Shown here: piece by piece, positions 1 to 7,470 of the stretch | Position numbering within the stretch: position 1 is the first letter of the stretch | Layout: each line of letters starts with the position of its first letter | Origin: Prolixibacteraceae bacterium | Lineage (GTDB): Bacteria; Bacteroidota; Bacteroidia; Bacteroidales; Prolixibacteraceae | Direction of reading: 5' to 3' | DNA: 7,634 nt | Assembly: GCA_016788685.1 (NCBI GenBank) | Contig: JAEUSS010000378.1 | Span: 1-7,634, forward strand | The notes under the pieces: model-generated | Databases searched by the model: none | Told to the model about the DNA's origin: nothing | The model's input: the letters and a program-made list of their open reading frames with translations, nothing else | Program-made: the position numbers and the translations under genes

Positions 1-359
1 TGCTCGTTATCCGGTTTTCGAAAGGCAAGCCGGCAGCACCCGCCAAGACCGACTCCCTCCCCGCAGAGGAGCCGCATCCGGTTGCATCAGATTGCTGCGG
101 TGCTCACGAAATCTGCGAATTTGATGCTTCGGTTTTTGACGAAGAACAAATCATCTATTTCGATGATGAAGAACTGGATGTTTTACGCAATGTGCGCGAA
201 GACGAGCTGACCTCCCGGCAGATTGACGACCTGCGCGAAGTACTGTACACCCTGAGGACCAACGAAATCAACAAGTGGATGACAAGCCTCTCCCGCCGCC
301 ACATTCATTTACCCGTGATCCTTCAGCAGGAAGCCCGCCAGTTGATGACCGAAAACTAA
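1..359 (+). CDS. Conserved small Bacteroidota protein of unknown function (5' truncated)
   Basis: The reading frame is open from the window edge (first full codon at base 3) and stops with TAA at 357-359, giving the last 118 residues. The visible start (LVIRFSKGK) could be the end of a membrane anchor lost upstream; this is inference. A low-complexity Pro/Ala/Lys stretch follows, then a compact SDCCGAHEIC motif (CCxxHxxC). After it comes an acidic segment (YFDDEELD) and a C-terminal conserved block with LREVLYTLR, a Trp-Met-Thr-Ser-Leu stretch and HLPVILQQEA. From memory, this pattern matches a short protein widespread in Bacteroidales. Some entries for that protein are labelled 'phospholipase', but I see no lipase motif here and do not endorse the name. 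The Cys/His cluster could bind a metal. The gene ends 123 bp before the regulator, so the two need not be co-transcribed. Coding status is well supported; function is unknown. Confidence 0.75.
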   Translation, partial: LVIRFSKGKPAAPAKTDSLPAEEPHPVASDCCGAHEICEFDASVFDEEQIIYFDDEELDVLRNVREDELTSRQIDDLREVLYTLRTNEINKWMTSLSRRHIHLPVILQQEARQLMTEN

Positions 360-435
360 TACACATTTTTCCGGCAAAAAGAGCCAAACAGTCTGCACAA
401 TTCATTTATACGCCATTCACACTTCGATTTTTTAC

Positions 436-443
436 TAAATTTG
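436..443 (+). promoter_or_regulatory. Candidate Bacteroidota -7 box upstream of the HTCS gene
   Basis: TAAATTTG fits the Bacteroidota housekeeping -7 consensus TAnnTTTG at every fixed position. It lies 39 bp before the GTG start at 483. I find no convincing TTTG-type -33 element at the expected distance upstream, so the promoter may be weak or need an activator. The implied leader is short, about 30 nt, and has no Shine-Dalgarno sequence, which is normal in this phylum. Confidence 0.45.
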
Positions 444-445
444 AA

Positions 446-462
446 ACCCGCTCCGGCCGGGT
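446..462 (+). repeat. Short inverted repeat in the HTCS leader
   Basis: ACCCG (446-450) and CGGGT (458-462) can pair around a 7-nt loop. The 3' side overlaps the palindrome CCGGCCGG (453-460). The element sits between the candidate -7 box and the GTG start, so it would lie at or just after the transcription start. It could be a small operator or an mRNA hairpin. A five-base arm is short enough to arise by chance. Confidence 0.25.
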
Positions 463-482
463 AAACAGTAAATAATCAAACC

Positions 483-3400
483 GTGATTCGACGCCTGAAA
501 CTCATAATCTTTGGGGGATTCATTCTTCTGTATATGCAGTTGCAGGCAACGGCCCCATATCAGCCGAAGCTTGCTGATCAAGTACTGGAATCCTGGAGAT
601 GGACCGATTTTCCGGAGTACGATACCGTCCGGATTTCGTGCCTGGCCAAAGGACATGATGGCGGAATGTGGATGGGGATAGGCAATCAGGCGGTTTTTTA
701 CGACGGGTACAAAACCATCCGGTTTATCCCCGACAGCAGCGCCGTACAGGCATTCATTTTCGAAAAAGACCACAACCTGCTGGCAACCACCTCGCGCGGA
801 ATTTTCAGGTACAAAGAAGGTGAATTCCGGAAAATCCTGAATGCAAATTTCAACGATCAGCGCAATTTCATAACCGATGCCAAAGGTAACGTGTGGATTG
901 GTTCGGACTTTGGCCTGCTTCAGATCACGGCAAAATCAATCTATTGCCTCAACCCCGAAGGATATTTCGAAATCGCCTGCGACGGATCTGTGCTCAACAC
1001 CATCAAGCTCGAAAAAGCCAACGACTACCACTTCAGCAACGTTCAGGAGATTAAATTCCCGGTTTACAACCTATGCTCCAACTCTTCGCAAAAAATATGG
1101 ATGGCGGTTGATTTGCCCGACAAGAATCTGGCAACGATTGACTGGAACGCATTCCCTGAAAAATTACCGGATTGGAAGTTCCTGAAAACTCCCGGACTTT
1201 CGGTTTACGACATTTCAGGAATCTGCGAGAATCAAAACTCGGTTTGGATAACCAGCGGCAATGCCAACATCCAGCTGCTGCAATACCTGATTTCAGAAGA
1301 CAAATGGAAAAGCATCAATCTGAAAGAACAGGGCGGTGACAACGTTCAGACTGCGATCGTCCGGTCAGCCGACGGAACGCTGTGGATCGGCGGACACAGC
1401 AAGCTGTATGCGCTGACATCGGCGGGCTGGAGAGTTTATCAGTACCCCGAAGTCACATTACCGCTTTCGTACATTAAAATTTATCCCGACAGCCACAACA
1501 ACCTGTTCATTTTTGGCATGGGAGGCAACTTAATGAAACTCGATCTTTCGGGCAGCAACTTCAGGACGTATCTGGGTTTAAATTTTAACTGCGGTACTCC
1601 CGACGGCCAACGCTGGTTTACCACGCATACCGGCGAAGTTGTTGTCAGCGACCGAAACATGCACCAATTCCGGAAATATTCGGCCGCCGATGGCTTGATG
1701 GACATGGCCATGACTCTTCACTTTTCGCCCCAAAGCGGATTGTGGGCAGCCGGAAGTCACCAGGGGAAAGCTGCAACAGCCCGGTTCAGGAACAATAAAT
1801 GGGAACTGAAAACCTTCCCCGATTTATACCTCGGCATTTCGTACAACGGCGTTTGTGAGCTGGGCGACTCGGCCATAGCCTTTCCGGTAAACGGGATACT
1901 CGAACTGGGCAACACCAATTACCTTGGCGGATTCATCGCTTACAACTATAAACGCTCGTCATGGGAAAACTATTCAAAGAACAAGGTACCTCAGCGTATC
2001 CCCTCACTGGGACAAACCTCTGACGGAAGACTTTGGTTTTCGGGCAATAATCCGGCTGTTTTTGACGGGGAGAAGACCCTGCGGGTTGAACTCCCGGGCA
2101 ACTCATCCAACTGGACCGATGACATCGGGATTTCGCCTTCCGATCACATCTGGGTAGCACAGGGCGGCACCGGGCTTTTTCATTTCGACGGAAAGAAATG
2201 GGTCCGGTTCACAACTTTTAACGGATTGGCAAGCAACATGGTCACCAATATCCTGATAAAAAATGACAGTTCGGTTTTTATCGCGTCGGATAAAGGCATT
2301 TCATTTTTCGACGGGAAACAGTTTATCCCCCAGATTATTCATCCCGAACTGAATATCCTGCGTGAACGCGGTTATCTACGGCAATCAGCCGATGGGGCAC
2401 TTTGGGTTAACCAGGGCACGCGCGAATGGTACCTGTATGATTTTAAAAGCACCTTCGAAGACCCCTCGGTCTTTAAAACAACGATGTACCTGAAAGAAAA
2501 TGAACCGCCCAAAACAATCATTTCGTTTTCCAACCGGGAAATTTCTTCCTCCGGAAATGTTATTGTCACGTACAGGGGAATCGACTACTGGAACCAGACT
2601 CCAGCCAATAAAATCCAGTTTTCATACCGCCTGAACAACGAGCCGTGGTCGCCATTTTCCGAAGAAAAATCGAGTATATTTCTCGACCTTAAATCGGGAG
2701 ATTACACGCTTGACGTGCGCTCCCGCGACTTGGACAACAACATTGAGCTCAGCCCGACCCGACTATCATTCAGTATTTTGCCGCCGGTTTATCTGCGAAG
2801 CTGGTTCATCCTTACCATCCTCACTTTCCTTGGAATCATCGTCTGGCTGCTTATCCGGCTGTACGCCCGGAACCGCCAGATTCACGAACTGGACCAGCTG
2901 AAACTGCGGCTTTTCACCGACATCTCGCACGAACTGAAAACCCCGCTTACACTCATTTCGCTGCCGCTTCAGAAATTACTCGACAAAGCCCGGCAGAAAA
3001 ATCATCCCAAAGAAAACCTCGAACTGATTTACAACAATGTTCAGCGGCTCAGCAACCTGGTTAATCAGGTAGTCGATTTCAGACGTATTGAAGCCGGAAA
3101 GATTCAGCTGGAAATTACCCCGGGTGACCTGATTCTGCAACTCCGAAACATTGTGAGTTATTATGCGCCGCTGGCTCACGAAAAAAACATCCAGTTCGAA
3201 TTTCGCTGCGTTCTTCAGGAATTGTGGGTAAAATATGATGCCGACAAACTCGAAAAAATTGTCGTTAATCTGCTATCCAATGCTTTTAAATACACGCCTG
3301 AGAACGAAAAAGTTGAGCTGACCGTACAGGTTGATCCTTCGGAAAACAAACTAGAGCTTTGGGTAAACGATTCGGGACCAGGCATTCCGCAAGATATGCA

Positions 3401-4403
3401 GCAGAATATTTTCGACCGCTTTTACCGGCTTCGCGGTGAAAAATTTACCCGGATTCCGGGCAGTGGCATTGGCTTATCGCTGGTCAAAGAACTCGTCAGC
3501 CTGCACCAGGGAACCATCAAGGTGATCAGTGACGGGCTGCACGGCACCAGTTTCGTTGTTCAGCTGCCGCTTGTTCCGGCCGAAAAAGAGGTTCGCACGG
3601 CTCCCGAAACCGGAAAAGAAACCAGACTGAGCCAGTTAAGCCGCGGTGAAAAAGCCGCGGTTCTCCTGATTGAAGACGAAGAGCCGATGCTCCGGTTTGT
3701 TTCCGAAGAACTGAAAAATTACTTTTCGGTGACCGGAGTCAGTTCGGTAGAAAAAGCGTTTGAGTGGCTCAACACGCAAATGCCCGAATTGATTATTACC
3801 GATGTGATGCTGCCTGGAATGACCGGAACTGAGTTTTGCAAAATGCTGAAATCCGACCCGAGAACCAGCCACCTGCCGGTGATTCTGCTCACCGCGCGCG
3901 ACTCGGAAGAAGACATCGTGGAAGGGCTGAGTACCGGAGCCGACGATTACATCACCAAACCGTTCCGGATGAATGAACTGATCGCCAGATGTTTTAACCT
4001 GATTGAAAACCGCCGCCGCCAAAAAGACCGGTTTGCCGAACAGGAAGAGCTTGAAGTAAAAACCTTCGCTCAGAACCCGGCCGACCGTGATTTTCTGGAA
4101 AAAGCCATTCAGGTTGTATTCCGAAACATTGAAAATCCGGAATTTGATGTGCCGCATTTCTGTCAGCAGATGCACACCAGTAAAACGCTGCTGTATTCCA
4201 AACTGAAATCACTGACCGGACAATCGGCCACCGAATTCGTGCGCAACATCAGGCTGAAAGAAGCCAAAAAATTGCTGCAGAACAACCATCACCAGCAAAC
4301 CATCGCCGAAATCAGCTACCAGGTTGGTTTTAACGACCCGCTTTATTTCTCGCGCTGTTTCAAGAAATATTTCGGAGTTCCGCCTTCGGAAGTTCAGAAA
4401 TAG
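483..4403 (+). CDS. Hybrid two-component system regulator (HTCS): periplasmic sensor, histidine kinase, receiver and AraC output
   Basis: A single 1306-residue protein senses a periplasmic signal and controls transcription. A signal peptide (about 1-24) starts at GTG 483. The next in-frame Met (18) would remove that signal, and a TAA at 462-464 closes the frame upstream. Residues about 55-690 carry repeated W-[IVMF]-x-G/A blade motifs (for example W63, W138, W301, W518, W557, W641). I count about 14 blades, consistent with two seven-bladed propellers. A Y_Y_Y domain (about 711-770) and one membrane span (about 776-795) follow. The kinase has phospho-acceptor H816 in SHELKTPL, N-box N929/N933, G1 D963-S-G-P-G and G2 G993-S-G-I-G. 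The receiver (about 1058-1170) has acidic E1064/D1065, phospho-acceptor D1107, T1137 and K1159. An AraC-type domain (about 1201-1306) ends the protein. All catalytic residues are intact. HTCS proteins usually activate nearby glycan-utilisation genes; none is visible here, so the ligand and targets are unknown. Confidence 0.96.
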   Translation: MIRRLKLIIFGGFILLYMQLQATAPYQPKLADQVLESWRWTDFPEYDTVRISCLAKGHDGGMWMGIGNQAVFYDGYKTIRFIPDSSAVQAFIFEKDHNLLATTSRGIFRYKEGEFRKILNANFNDQRNFITDAKGNVWIGSDFGLLQITAKSIYCLNPEGYFEIACDGSVLNTIKLEKANDYHFSNVQEIKFPVYNLCSNSSQKIWMAVDLPDKNLATIDWNAFPEKLPDWKFLKTPGLSVYDISGICENQNSVWITSGNANIQLLQYLISEDKWKSINLKEQGGDNVQTAIVRSADGTLWIGGHSKLYALTSAGWRVYQYPEVTLPLSYIKIYPDSHNNLFIFGMGGNLMKLDLSGSNFRTYLGLNFNCGTPDGQRWFTTHTGEVVVSDRNMHQFRKYSAADGLMDMAMTLHFSPQSGLWAAGSHQGKAATARFRNNKWELKTFPDLYLGISYNGVCELGDSAIAFPVNGILELGNTNYLGGFIAYNYKRSSWENYSKNKVPQRIPSLGQTSDGRLWFSGNNPAVFDGEKTLRVELPGNSSNWTDDIGISPSDHIWVAQGGTGLFHFDGKKWVRFTTFNGLASNMVTNILIKNDSSVFIASDKGISFFDGKQFIPQIIHPELNILRERGYLRQSADGALWVNQGTREWYLYDFKSTFEDPSVFKTTMYLKENEPPKTIISFSNREISSSGNVIVTYRGIDYWNQTPANKIQFSYRLNNEPWSPFSEEKSSIFLDLKSGDYTLDVRSRDLDNNIELSPTRLSFSILPPVYLRSWFILTILTFLGIIVWLLIRLYARNRQIHELDQLKLRLFTDISHELKTPLTLISLPLQKLLDKARQKNHPKENLELIYNNVQRLSNLVNQVVDFRRIEAGKIQLEITPGDLILQLRNIVSYYAPLAHEKNIQFEFRCVLQELWVKYDADKLEKIVVNLLSNAFKYTPENEKVELTVQVDPSENKLELWVNDSGPGIPQDMQQNIFDRFYRLRGEKFTRIPGSGIGLSLVKELVSLHQGTIKVISDGLHGTSFVVQLPLVPAEKEVRTAPETGKETRLSQLSRGEKAAVLLIEDEEPMLRFVSEELKNYFSVTGVSSVEKAFEWLNTQMPELIITDVMLPGMTGTEFCKMLKSDPRTSHLPVILLTARDSEEDIVEGLSTGADDYITKPFRMNELIARCFNLIENRRRQKDRFAEQEELEVKTFAQNPADRDFLEKAIQVVFRNIENPEFDVPHFCQQMHTSKTLLYSKLKSLTGQSATEFVRNIRLKEAKKLLQNNHHQQTIAEISYQVGFNDPLYFSRCFKKYFGVPPSEVQK

Positions 4404-4544
4404 AAAGATTCGAAAACTATTTCTCTTCATCTTTGGTTTTATACAATCAGCCGGAATGATCCTGTCGTTTGATTTTGAACAGGACTCCGGAATCTTGGTT
4501 AAATGGTTTAAATTCGTTTAGTTTATACACTCACAGCAAATCTG
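4404..4544. other. AT-rich non-coding gap between the HTCS and Hrb-like genes
   Basis: This 141-bp gap contains no plausible gene. Its notable content is the nested inverted repeat at 4451-4490. The sequence TAAATTCG at 4509-4516 is one base from the Bacteroidota -7 consensus but lacks a properly spaced upstream element. No classical terminator with a T-run directly follows the HTCS stop codon. Confidence 0.6.
4451..4490 (+). repeat. Nested inverted repeat (possible hairpin or operator)
   Basis: Two pairs of 5-base arms are nested: CCGGA (4451-4455) pairs with TCCGG (4486-4490), and CCTGT (4461-4465) pairs with ACAGG (4479-4483). The spacers between arms are 5 nt on the left and 2 nt on the right, around a 13-nt AT-rich centre. 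The heptamer CCGGAAT also occurs as a direct repeat at 4451-4457 and 4487-4493. The element lies 55 bp before the Hrb-like start. It could act as an imperfect terminator of the HTCS transcript, an operator, or a leader hairpin. There is no clean T-run after it, so the terminator reading is weak. Confidence 0.4.
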
Positions 4545-5303
4545 ATGACTATGAAACGCAAAGCATTCCACAAACTGTCATACGGACTTTACCTGATTGC
4601 ATCCGAGTTTCAGGGCAAAAAGGCCGGATACATCGCCAATACCACTTTTCAGATTACCTCTGAACCGCCTCAGCTGGCCATATCGTGCCACAAAGACAAC
4701 CAAAGCGCCCGGGTGATTCTGGATTCTGGTATTTTTTCGGTTTCGGTACTGAAGAAAGAAGTAAACATGAAAATCATCGGCGACTTCGGATTCATGTCCT
4801 CCGGCGACATCGACAAGTTCGGCGGAGTCAGCACCATCACCGCCCAAACCGGCGCACCCATCGTACTCGACAGTTCGGTAGCCTGGTTCGACTGTAAAGT
4901 GGTTAACTCAATCGATCTGGGATCGCATTACCTGATCATCGGCGAAGTAGTCGATTCGGACGAGATTTCGGATGAAGATCCGCTCACTTACCAGTATTAC
5001 CGCGAAAAGTACAAGATGTTCTCGCCAAAGAATTCGCCGACCTATATCGAAAAGGCTGTGCTCGACGCCGAAGCTGCAGCTTCGCCAAAAGTCCTTCAGG
5101 AACAGGAGCACGAGCATGATCATGAACATGAGTATGTATTTGACGGCAAGAACTACGTTTGTGTCATCTGCGGATTCCCTTATAATCCCGAAGAAGGCGA
5201 CCCCTCGGTAGGTAGTCCTCCCGGGACACCATTTGAGGATTTGCCCGAAGATTCCCGTTGCCCGATCTGCAATGCTGCCAAAGAATATTTTAAGGAAGTG
5301 TAA
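4545..5303 (+). CDS. hrb: Flavin reductase-rubredoxin fusion (high-molecular-weight rubredoxin, Hrb type)
   Basis: The 252-residue protein joins an N-terminal flavin reductase-like split barrel (about 1-165), which would bind FMN, to a C-terminal rubredoxin. The barrel shows the family pattern NTTFQITSEPPQLAIS followed by ISCHKDN and the GIFSVSVL strand. The rubredoxin (about 197-252) has its iron ligands at C206, C209, C239 and C242 (CVICG and CPICN), with the same 3/30/3 spacing as free rubredoxins, plus the NPEEGDP and PPGTPFEDLP segments. The Trp usually found two residues before the third Cys is Ser237 here. The domains are joined by a linker with alternating His and acidic residues (about 188-196). 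In Moorella, a protein of this architecture passes electrons from NADH to a flavodiiron protein; that role is inferred here and no flavodiiron gene is in the window. ATG 4551 is an alternative start two codons downstream. The symbol rests on domain architecture only. Confidence 0.9.
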   Translation: MTMKRKAFHKLSYGLYLIASEFQGKKAGYIANTTFQITSEPPQLAISCHKDNQSARVILDSGIFSVSVLKKEVNMKIIGDFGFMSSGDIDKFGGVSTITAQTGAPIVLDSSVAWFDCKVVNSIDLGSHYLIIGEVVDSDEISDEDPLTYQYYREKYKMFSPKNSPTYIEKAVLDAEAAASPKVLQEQEHEHDHEHEYVFDGKNYVCVICGFPYNPEEGDPSVGSPPGTPFEDLPEDSRCPICNAAKEYFKEV

Positions 5304-5413
5304 AATTCAGTCCGGGCAGGCCCGCCGCTGTCGTCCTGTCTGCAGTTTACTAAAAAAGACTATTTTTGCGCTTTGATTTTGAAACGCACGATCAACATTG
5401 AGAAAATACCGAC
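5304..5413. other. Intergenic region carrying the aguB promoter
   Basis: This 110-bp gap separates the Hrb-like gene from aguB. Its first half is GC-rich and includes a small self-complementary CGGG/CCCG element (5313-5324, loop of four) with no T-run. Its second half is AT-rich and carries the promoter. The arrangement suggests that aguB starts a separate transcription unit. Confidence 0.55.
5361..5368 (+). promoter_or_regulatory. Bacteroidota -7 box of the aguB promoter
   Basis: TATTTTTG matches TAnnTTTG at every fixed position and is followed by CGC. A TCTG at 5339-5342, one base off the TTTG -33 element, lies 18 bp upstream. Transcription would start near 5375, leaving a leader of about 40 nt before ATG 5414. 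This is the best promoter match in the window. Confidence 0.6.
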
Positions 5414-6301
5414 ATGAAAAACAAAAACTACAACATCGCATTGACCCAGATTTCGCTGGATGGAACCCCGGAAGTGAACCTGAAAAAATGTCTGGAATGG
5501 ACCAGACGGGCCGCTCTGCAAGGTGCCAATGTGGTTTGTTTACCCGAATTATACAGCTCGTTCTACTTTTGCCAGAGTGAAGACCATGATTATTTCAATT
5601 TGGCCGAACCCCTGCACAACGATTCGTACAAAGCTTTCAGCGCACTGGCCAAAGAACTGGGCATCGTCCTGATCGTTCCTTTCTTCGAACGCCGTGCTTC
5701 CGGCTTGTACCACAACTCGGCCTACATCATCGATACCGACGGATCGGAAGCTGGTTTGTACCGCAAAATGCATATTCCGGACGACCCGAGCTACTACGAG
5801 AAATTCTATTTCACGCCTGGCGATATTGGTTTCAAGGCCTTTGACACCAAAATGGGAAAAATCGGAACATTAATCTGCTGGGACCAATGGTATCCGGAAG
5901 GAGCCCGGATCACAGCCCTGCAAGGCGCTGATGTTCTCTTCTATCCTACCGCCATTGGCTGGCACCCTCACGAAAAAGCACAATACGGCGAAAAACAGCA
6001 CGATGCCTGGCGCACCGTTCAGCGCGGACACGCCGTAGCGAACGGCATTTTTGTGGCTGCCTGCAACCGCGTAGGTTTCGAAAAACCGGTTGAATCTTCC
6101 GCCGGAATTGAATTCTGGGGCGCTTCGTTTATTGCCGGGCCGCAAGGCGAAATTCTGGCCGAAGCCTCGCACGACAAGGAAGAAATCATTATGGCCGAAA
6201 TTGATCATGCCCTGATGGAAGACGTACGCCGCAACTGGCCTTTCCTGCGCGACCGCCGGATTGATGCCTATGGCGACATCACCAAACGGTTTATTGATTA
6301 A
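5414..6301 (+). CDS. aguB: N-carbamoylputrescine amidase
   Basis: This 295-residue cytoplasmic enzyme of the nitrilase superfamily should hydrolyse N-carbamoylputrescine to putrescine, CO2 and ammonia, the last step of the agmatine route to polyamines. The Glu-Lys-Cys catalytic triad is visible: E45 in LPELY, K118 in YRKMHIPDDP and C155 in ICWDQWYPEGAR. The segment YYEKFYFTPGD, the Trp-His-Pro stretch near 180 and the C-terminal RNWPFLRDRRIDAY block are typical of the AguB subgroup and argue against a generic omega-amidase or beta-ureidopropionase. Length is normal for the family. ATG 5414 fits the start of the first beta strand (YNIALTQIS) and lies just after the promoter at 5361; there is no Shine-Dalgarno sequence. 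The gene for the preceding enzyme, aguA, follows 89 bp downstream on the same strand, which strongly supports the substrate assignment. Confidence 0.95.
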   Translation: MKNKNYNIALTQISLDGTPEVNLKKCLEWTRRAALQGANVVCLPELYSSFYFCQSEDHDYFNLAEPLHNDSYKAFSALAKELGIVLIVPFFERRASGLYHNSAYIIDTDGSEAGLYRKMHIPDDPSYYEKFYFTPGDIGFKAFDTKMGKIGTLICWDQWYPEGARITALQGADVLFYPTAIGWHPHEKAQYGEKQHDAWRTVQRGHAVANGIFVAACNRVGFEKPVESSAGIEFWGASFIAGPQGEILAEASHDKEEIIMAEIDHALMEDVRRNWPFLRDRRIDAYGDITKRFID

Positions 6302-6390
6302 GACAAAACACATCTAACTCTGCCGTAATCCTAAAGCTTTTTACCAGGTAAAGCCCCGAAGCTTGCCTGAAATCATAAGAATAAAATACC

Positions 6391-7434
6391 ATGAACACGA
6401 TATCCCGCAGATTCCCCGCTGAGTGGGAAAACCATCAGGCCACACTGTTATCATTTCCGGCTGAAGGCCGCGACTGGCCCGGAAAGTACCACGCCATCAA
6501 ATGGGCTTTTGTTGAAATGATCAAAAAAGTGAGCACTTACGAACCGGTTATTCTGGTCGTACAATCCGGCGAATTGCGCGAAAAAGTGGCTGTGATGCTC
6601 GAACAGGCTCATGTTGATCCGAAACAGGTCAGCTACATCATTAAAGATACCAACCGCAACTGGATGCGCGATTCAGGCCCCGCAATCGTCAAAACGGCTG
6701 ACGGAGCCCGCGAAGCCATTCAATTCGGCTTTACCGGCTGGGCCAAATATAAAAATCACCGGAAAGATCAGGGTATTCCCGAAGCGGTTGCCCAACATCT
6801 GGGCATTCCGGTTGTTCAGGCCAAGTACAACAACAAACTGGTTGTTCTCGAAGGCGGATCGATCGACGTAAACGGTTGCGGAACGCTGATCACCACCGAA
6901 GAGTGCCTGATGGACCCGGTTCAGCAGGTACGCAACAAAGGCTTCAGGAAAGAAGATTACGAAAACGTGTTCCGCGAATACCTGGGCGTCACTAACACCA
7001 TCTGGCTGGGCGAAGGCATTGAAGGCGACGACACGCACGGGCATGTCGACGACATTTGCCGCTTCGTAAACCGGAATACGGTAGTTGCCGTTCAGGAACC
7101 CAATACCGCCGACCCCAACCACCACAAACTGGAAGCCAACCTCGAAATACTCCGGAATGCCCGGCTCGAAAACGGCGAAAAACTGAATGTGGTCACCATG
7201 CCGATGCCCAGCCGCCTCGATTTTGAAGACCTGCGCCTTCCGGCCAGCTACGTCAATTTTCTGGTTACCAACGGCTGCGTGCTGATGCCCACCTTCAACG
7301 ATAAAAACGACTACAAAGCGCTCGGAATACTTACCGATTTATTTCCCGGCCGTGATGTGATCGGCATCAGCGCAGTCGACCTGGTTTGGGGACTGGGAAC
7401 GCTGCATTGCCTGAGCCACGAAATTGCGGGATAA
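6391..7434 (+). CDS. aguA: Agmatine deiminase
   Basis: This 347-residue enzyme of the peptidylarginine deiminase-like (guanidino-modifying) family should convert agmatine to N-carbamoylputrescine and ammonia. The N-terminal RRFPAEWENHQATLLSFP block is the family signature. The active-site elements are D94 in NWMRDSGP, E154/G155 in LEGGSID, H218 in THGHVDD and the nucleophile C340 in GTLHCLSHE. All are intact, and the length is normal. The product is the substrate of the upstream AguB, so the two genes encode consecutive steps. No arginine decarboxylase gene is present in the window, so agmatine must come from an enzyme encoded elsewhere or from uptake. The 89-bp gap after aguB holds no clear promoter, so co-transcription from 5361 is likely. 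ATG 6391 precedes the conserved N-terminal block by only a few residues. Confidence 0.96.
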   Translation: MNTISRRFPAEWENHQATLLSFPAEGRDWPGKYHAIKWAFVEMIKKVSTYEPVILVVQSGELREKVAVMLEQAHVDPKQVSYIIKDTNRNWMRDSGPAIVKTADGAREAIQFGFTGWAKYKNHRKDQGIPEAVAQHLGIPVVQAKYNNKLVVLEGGSIDVNGCGTLITTEECLMDPVQQVRNKGFRKEDYENVFREYLGVTNTIWLGEGIEGDDTHGHVDDICRFVNRNTVVAVQEPNTADPNHHKLEANLEILRNARLENGEKLNVVTMPMPSRLDFEDLRLPASYVNFLVTNGCVLMPTFNDKNDYKALGILTDLFPGRDVIGISAVDLVWGLGTLHCLSHEIAG

Positions 7435-7470
7435 CACTTGTGTGGTCAGCTGAAAGCCGCACCACCACCC

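Noticed and set aside
366..380. TTTTT/AAAAA inverted repeat after the first gene as a terminator
   Set aside because: An all-A/T stem of five pairs would be very unstable; a chance A/T run is the simpler reading.
534..536. ATG at residue 18 as the start of the HTCS
   Set aside because: It would delete the basic and hydrophobic parts of the signal peptide, which a protein with a periplasmic sensor needs.
3636..4175. A 179-codon open frame on the minus strand inside the HTCS gene
   Set aside because: It lies opposite the receiver and AraC regions, whose motifs are intact on the + strand. It is a by-product of codon use and resembles no family I know.
4509..4516. TAAATTCG as the -7 box of the Hrb-like gene
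   Set aside because: One fixed base differs from TAnnTTTG and no TTTG element lies at the right distance; the nearest lies about 31 bp upstream, too far. Too weak to list as a promoter.
5313..5324. CGGG/CCCG hairpin as the terminator of the Hrb-like gene
   Set aside because: The stem is only four pairs and no T-run follows it.
5870..6313. A 147-codon minus-strand open frame over aguB, with a similar one over aguA (6673-7125)
   Set aside because: Both are antisense to well-supported enzymes with complete catalytic motifs and show no recognisable protein pattern.
6336..6354. GCTTT/AAAGC inverted repeat between aguB and aguA
   Set aside because: The stem needs a two-base bulge and a triloop and has no T-run after it, so it is unlikely to stop transcription between the two genes.
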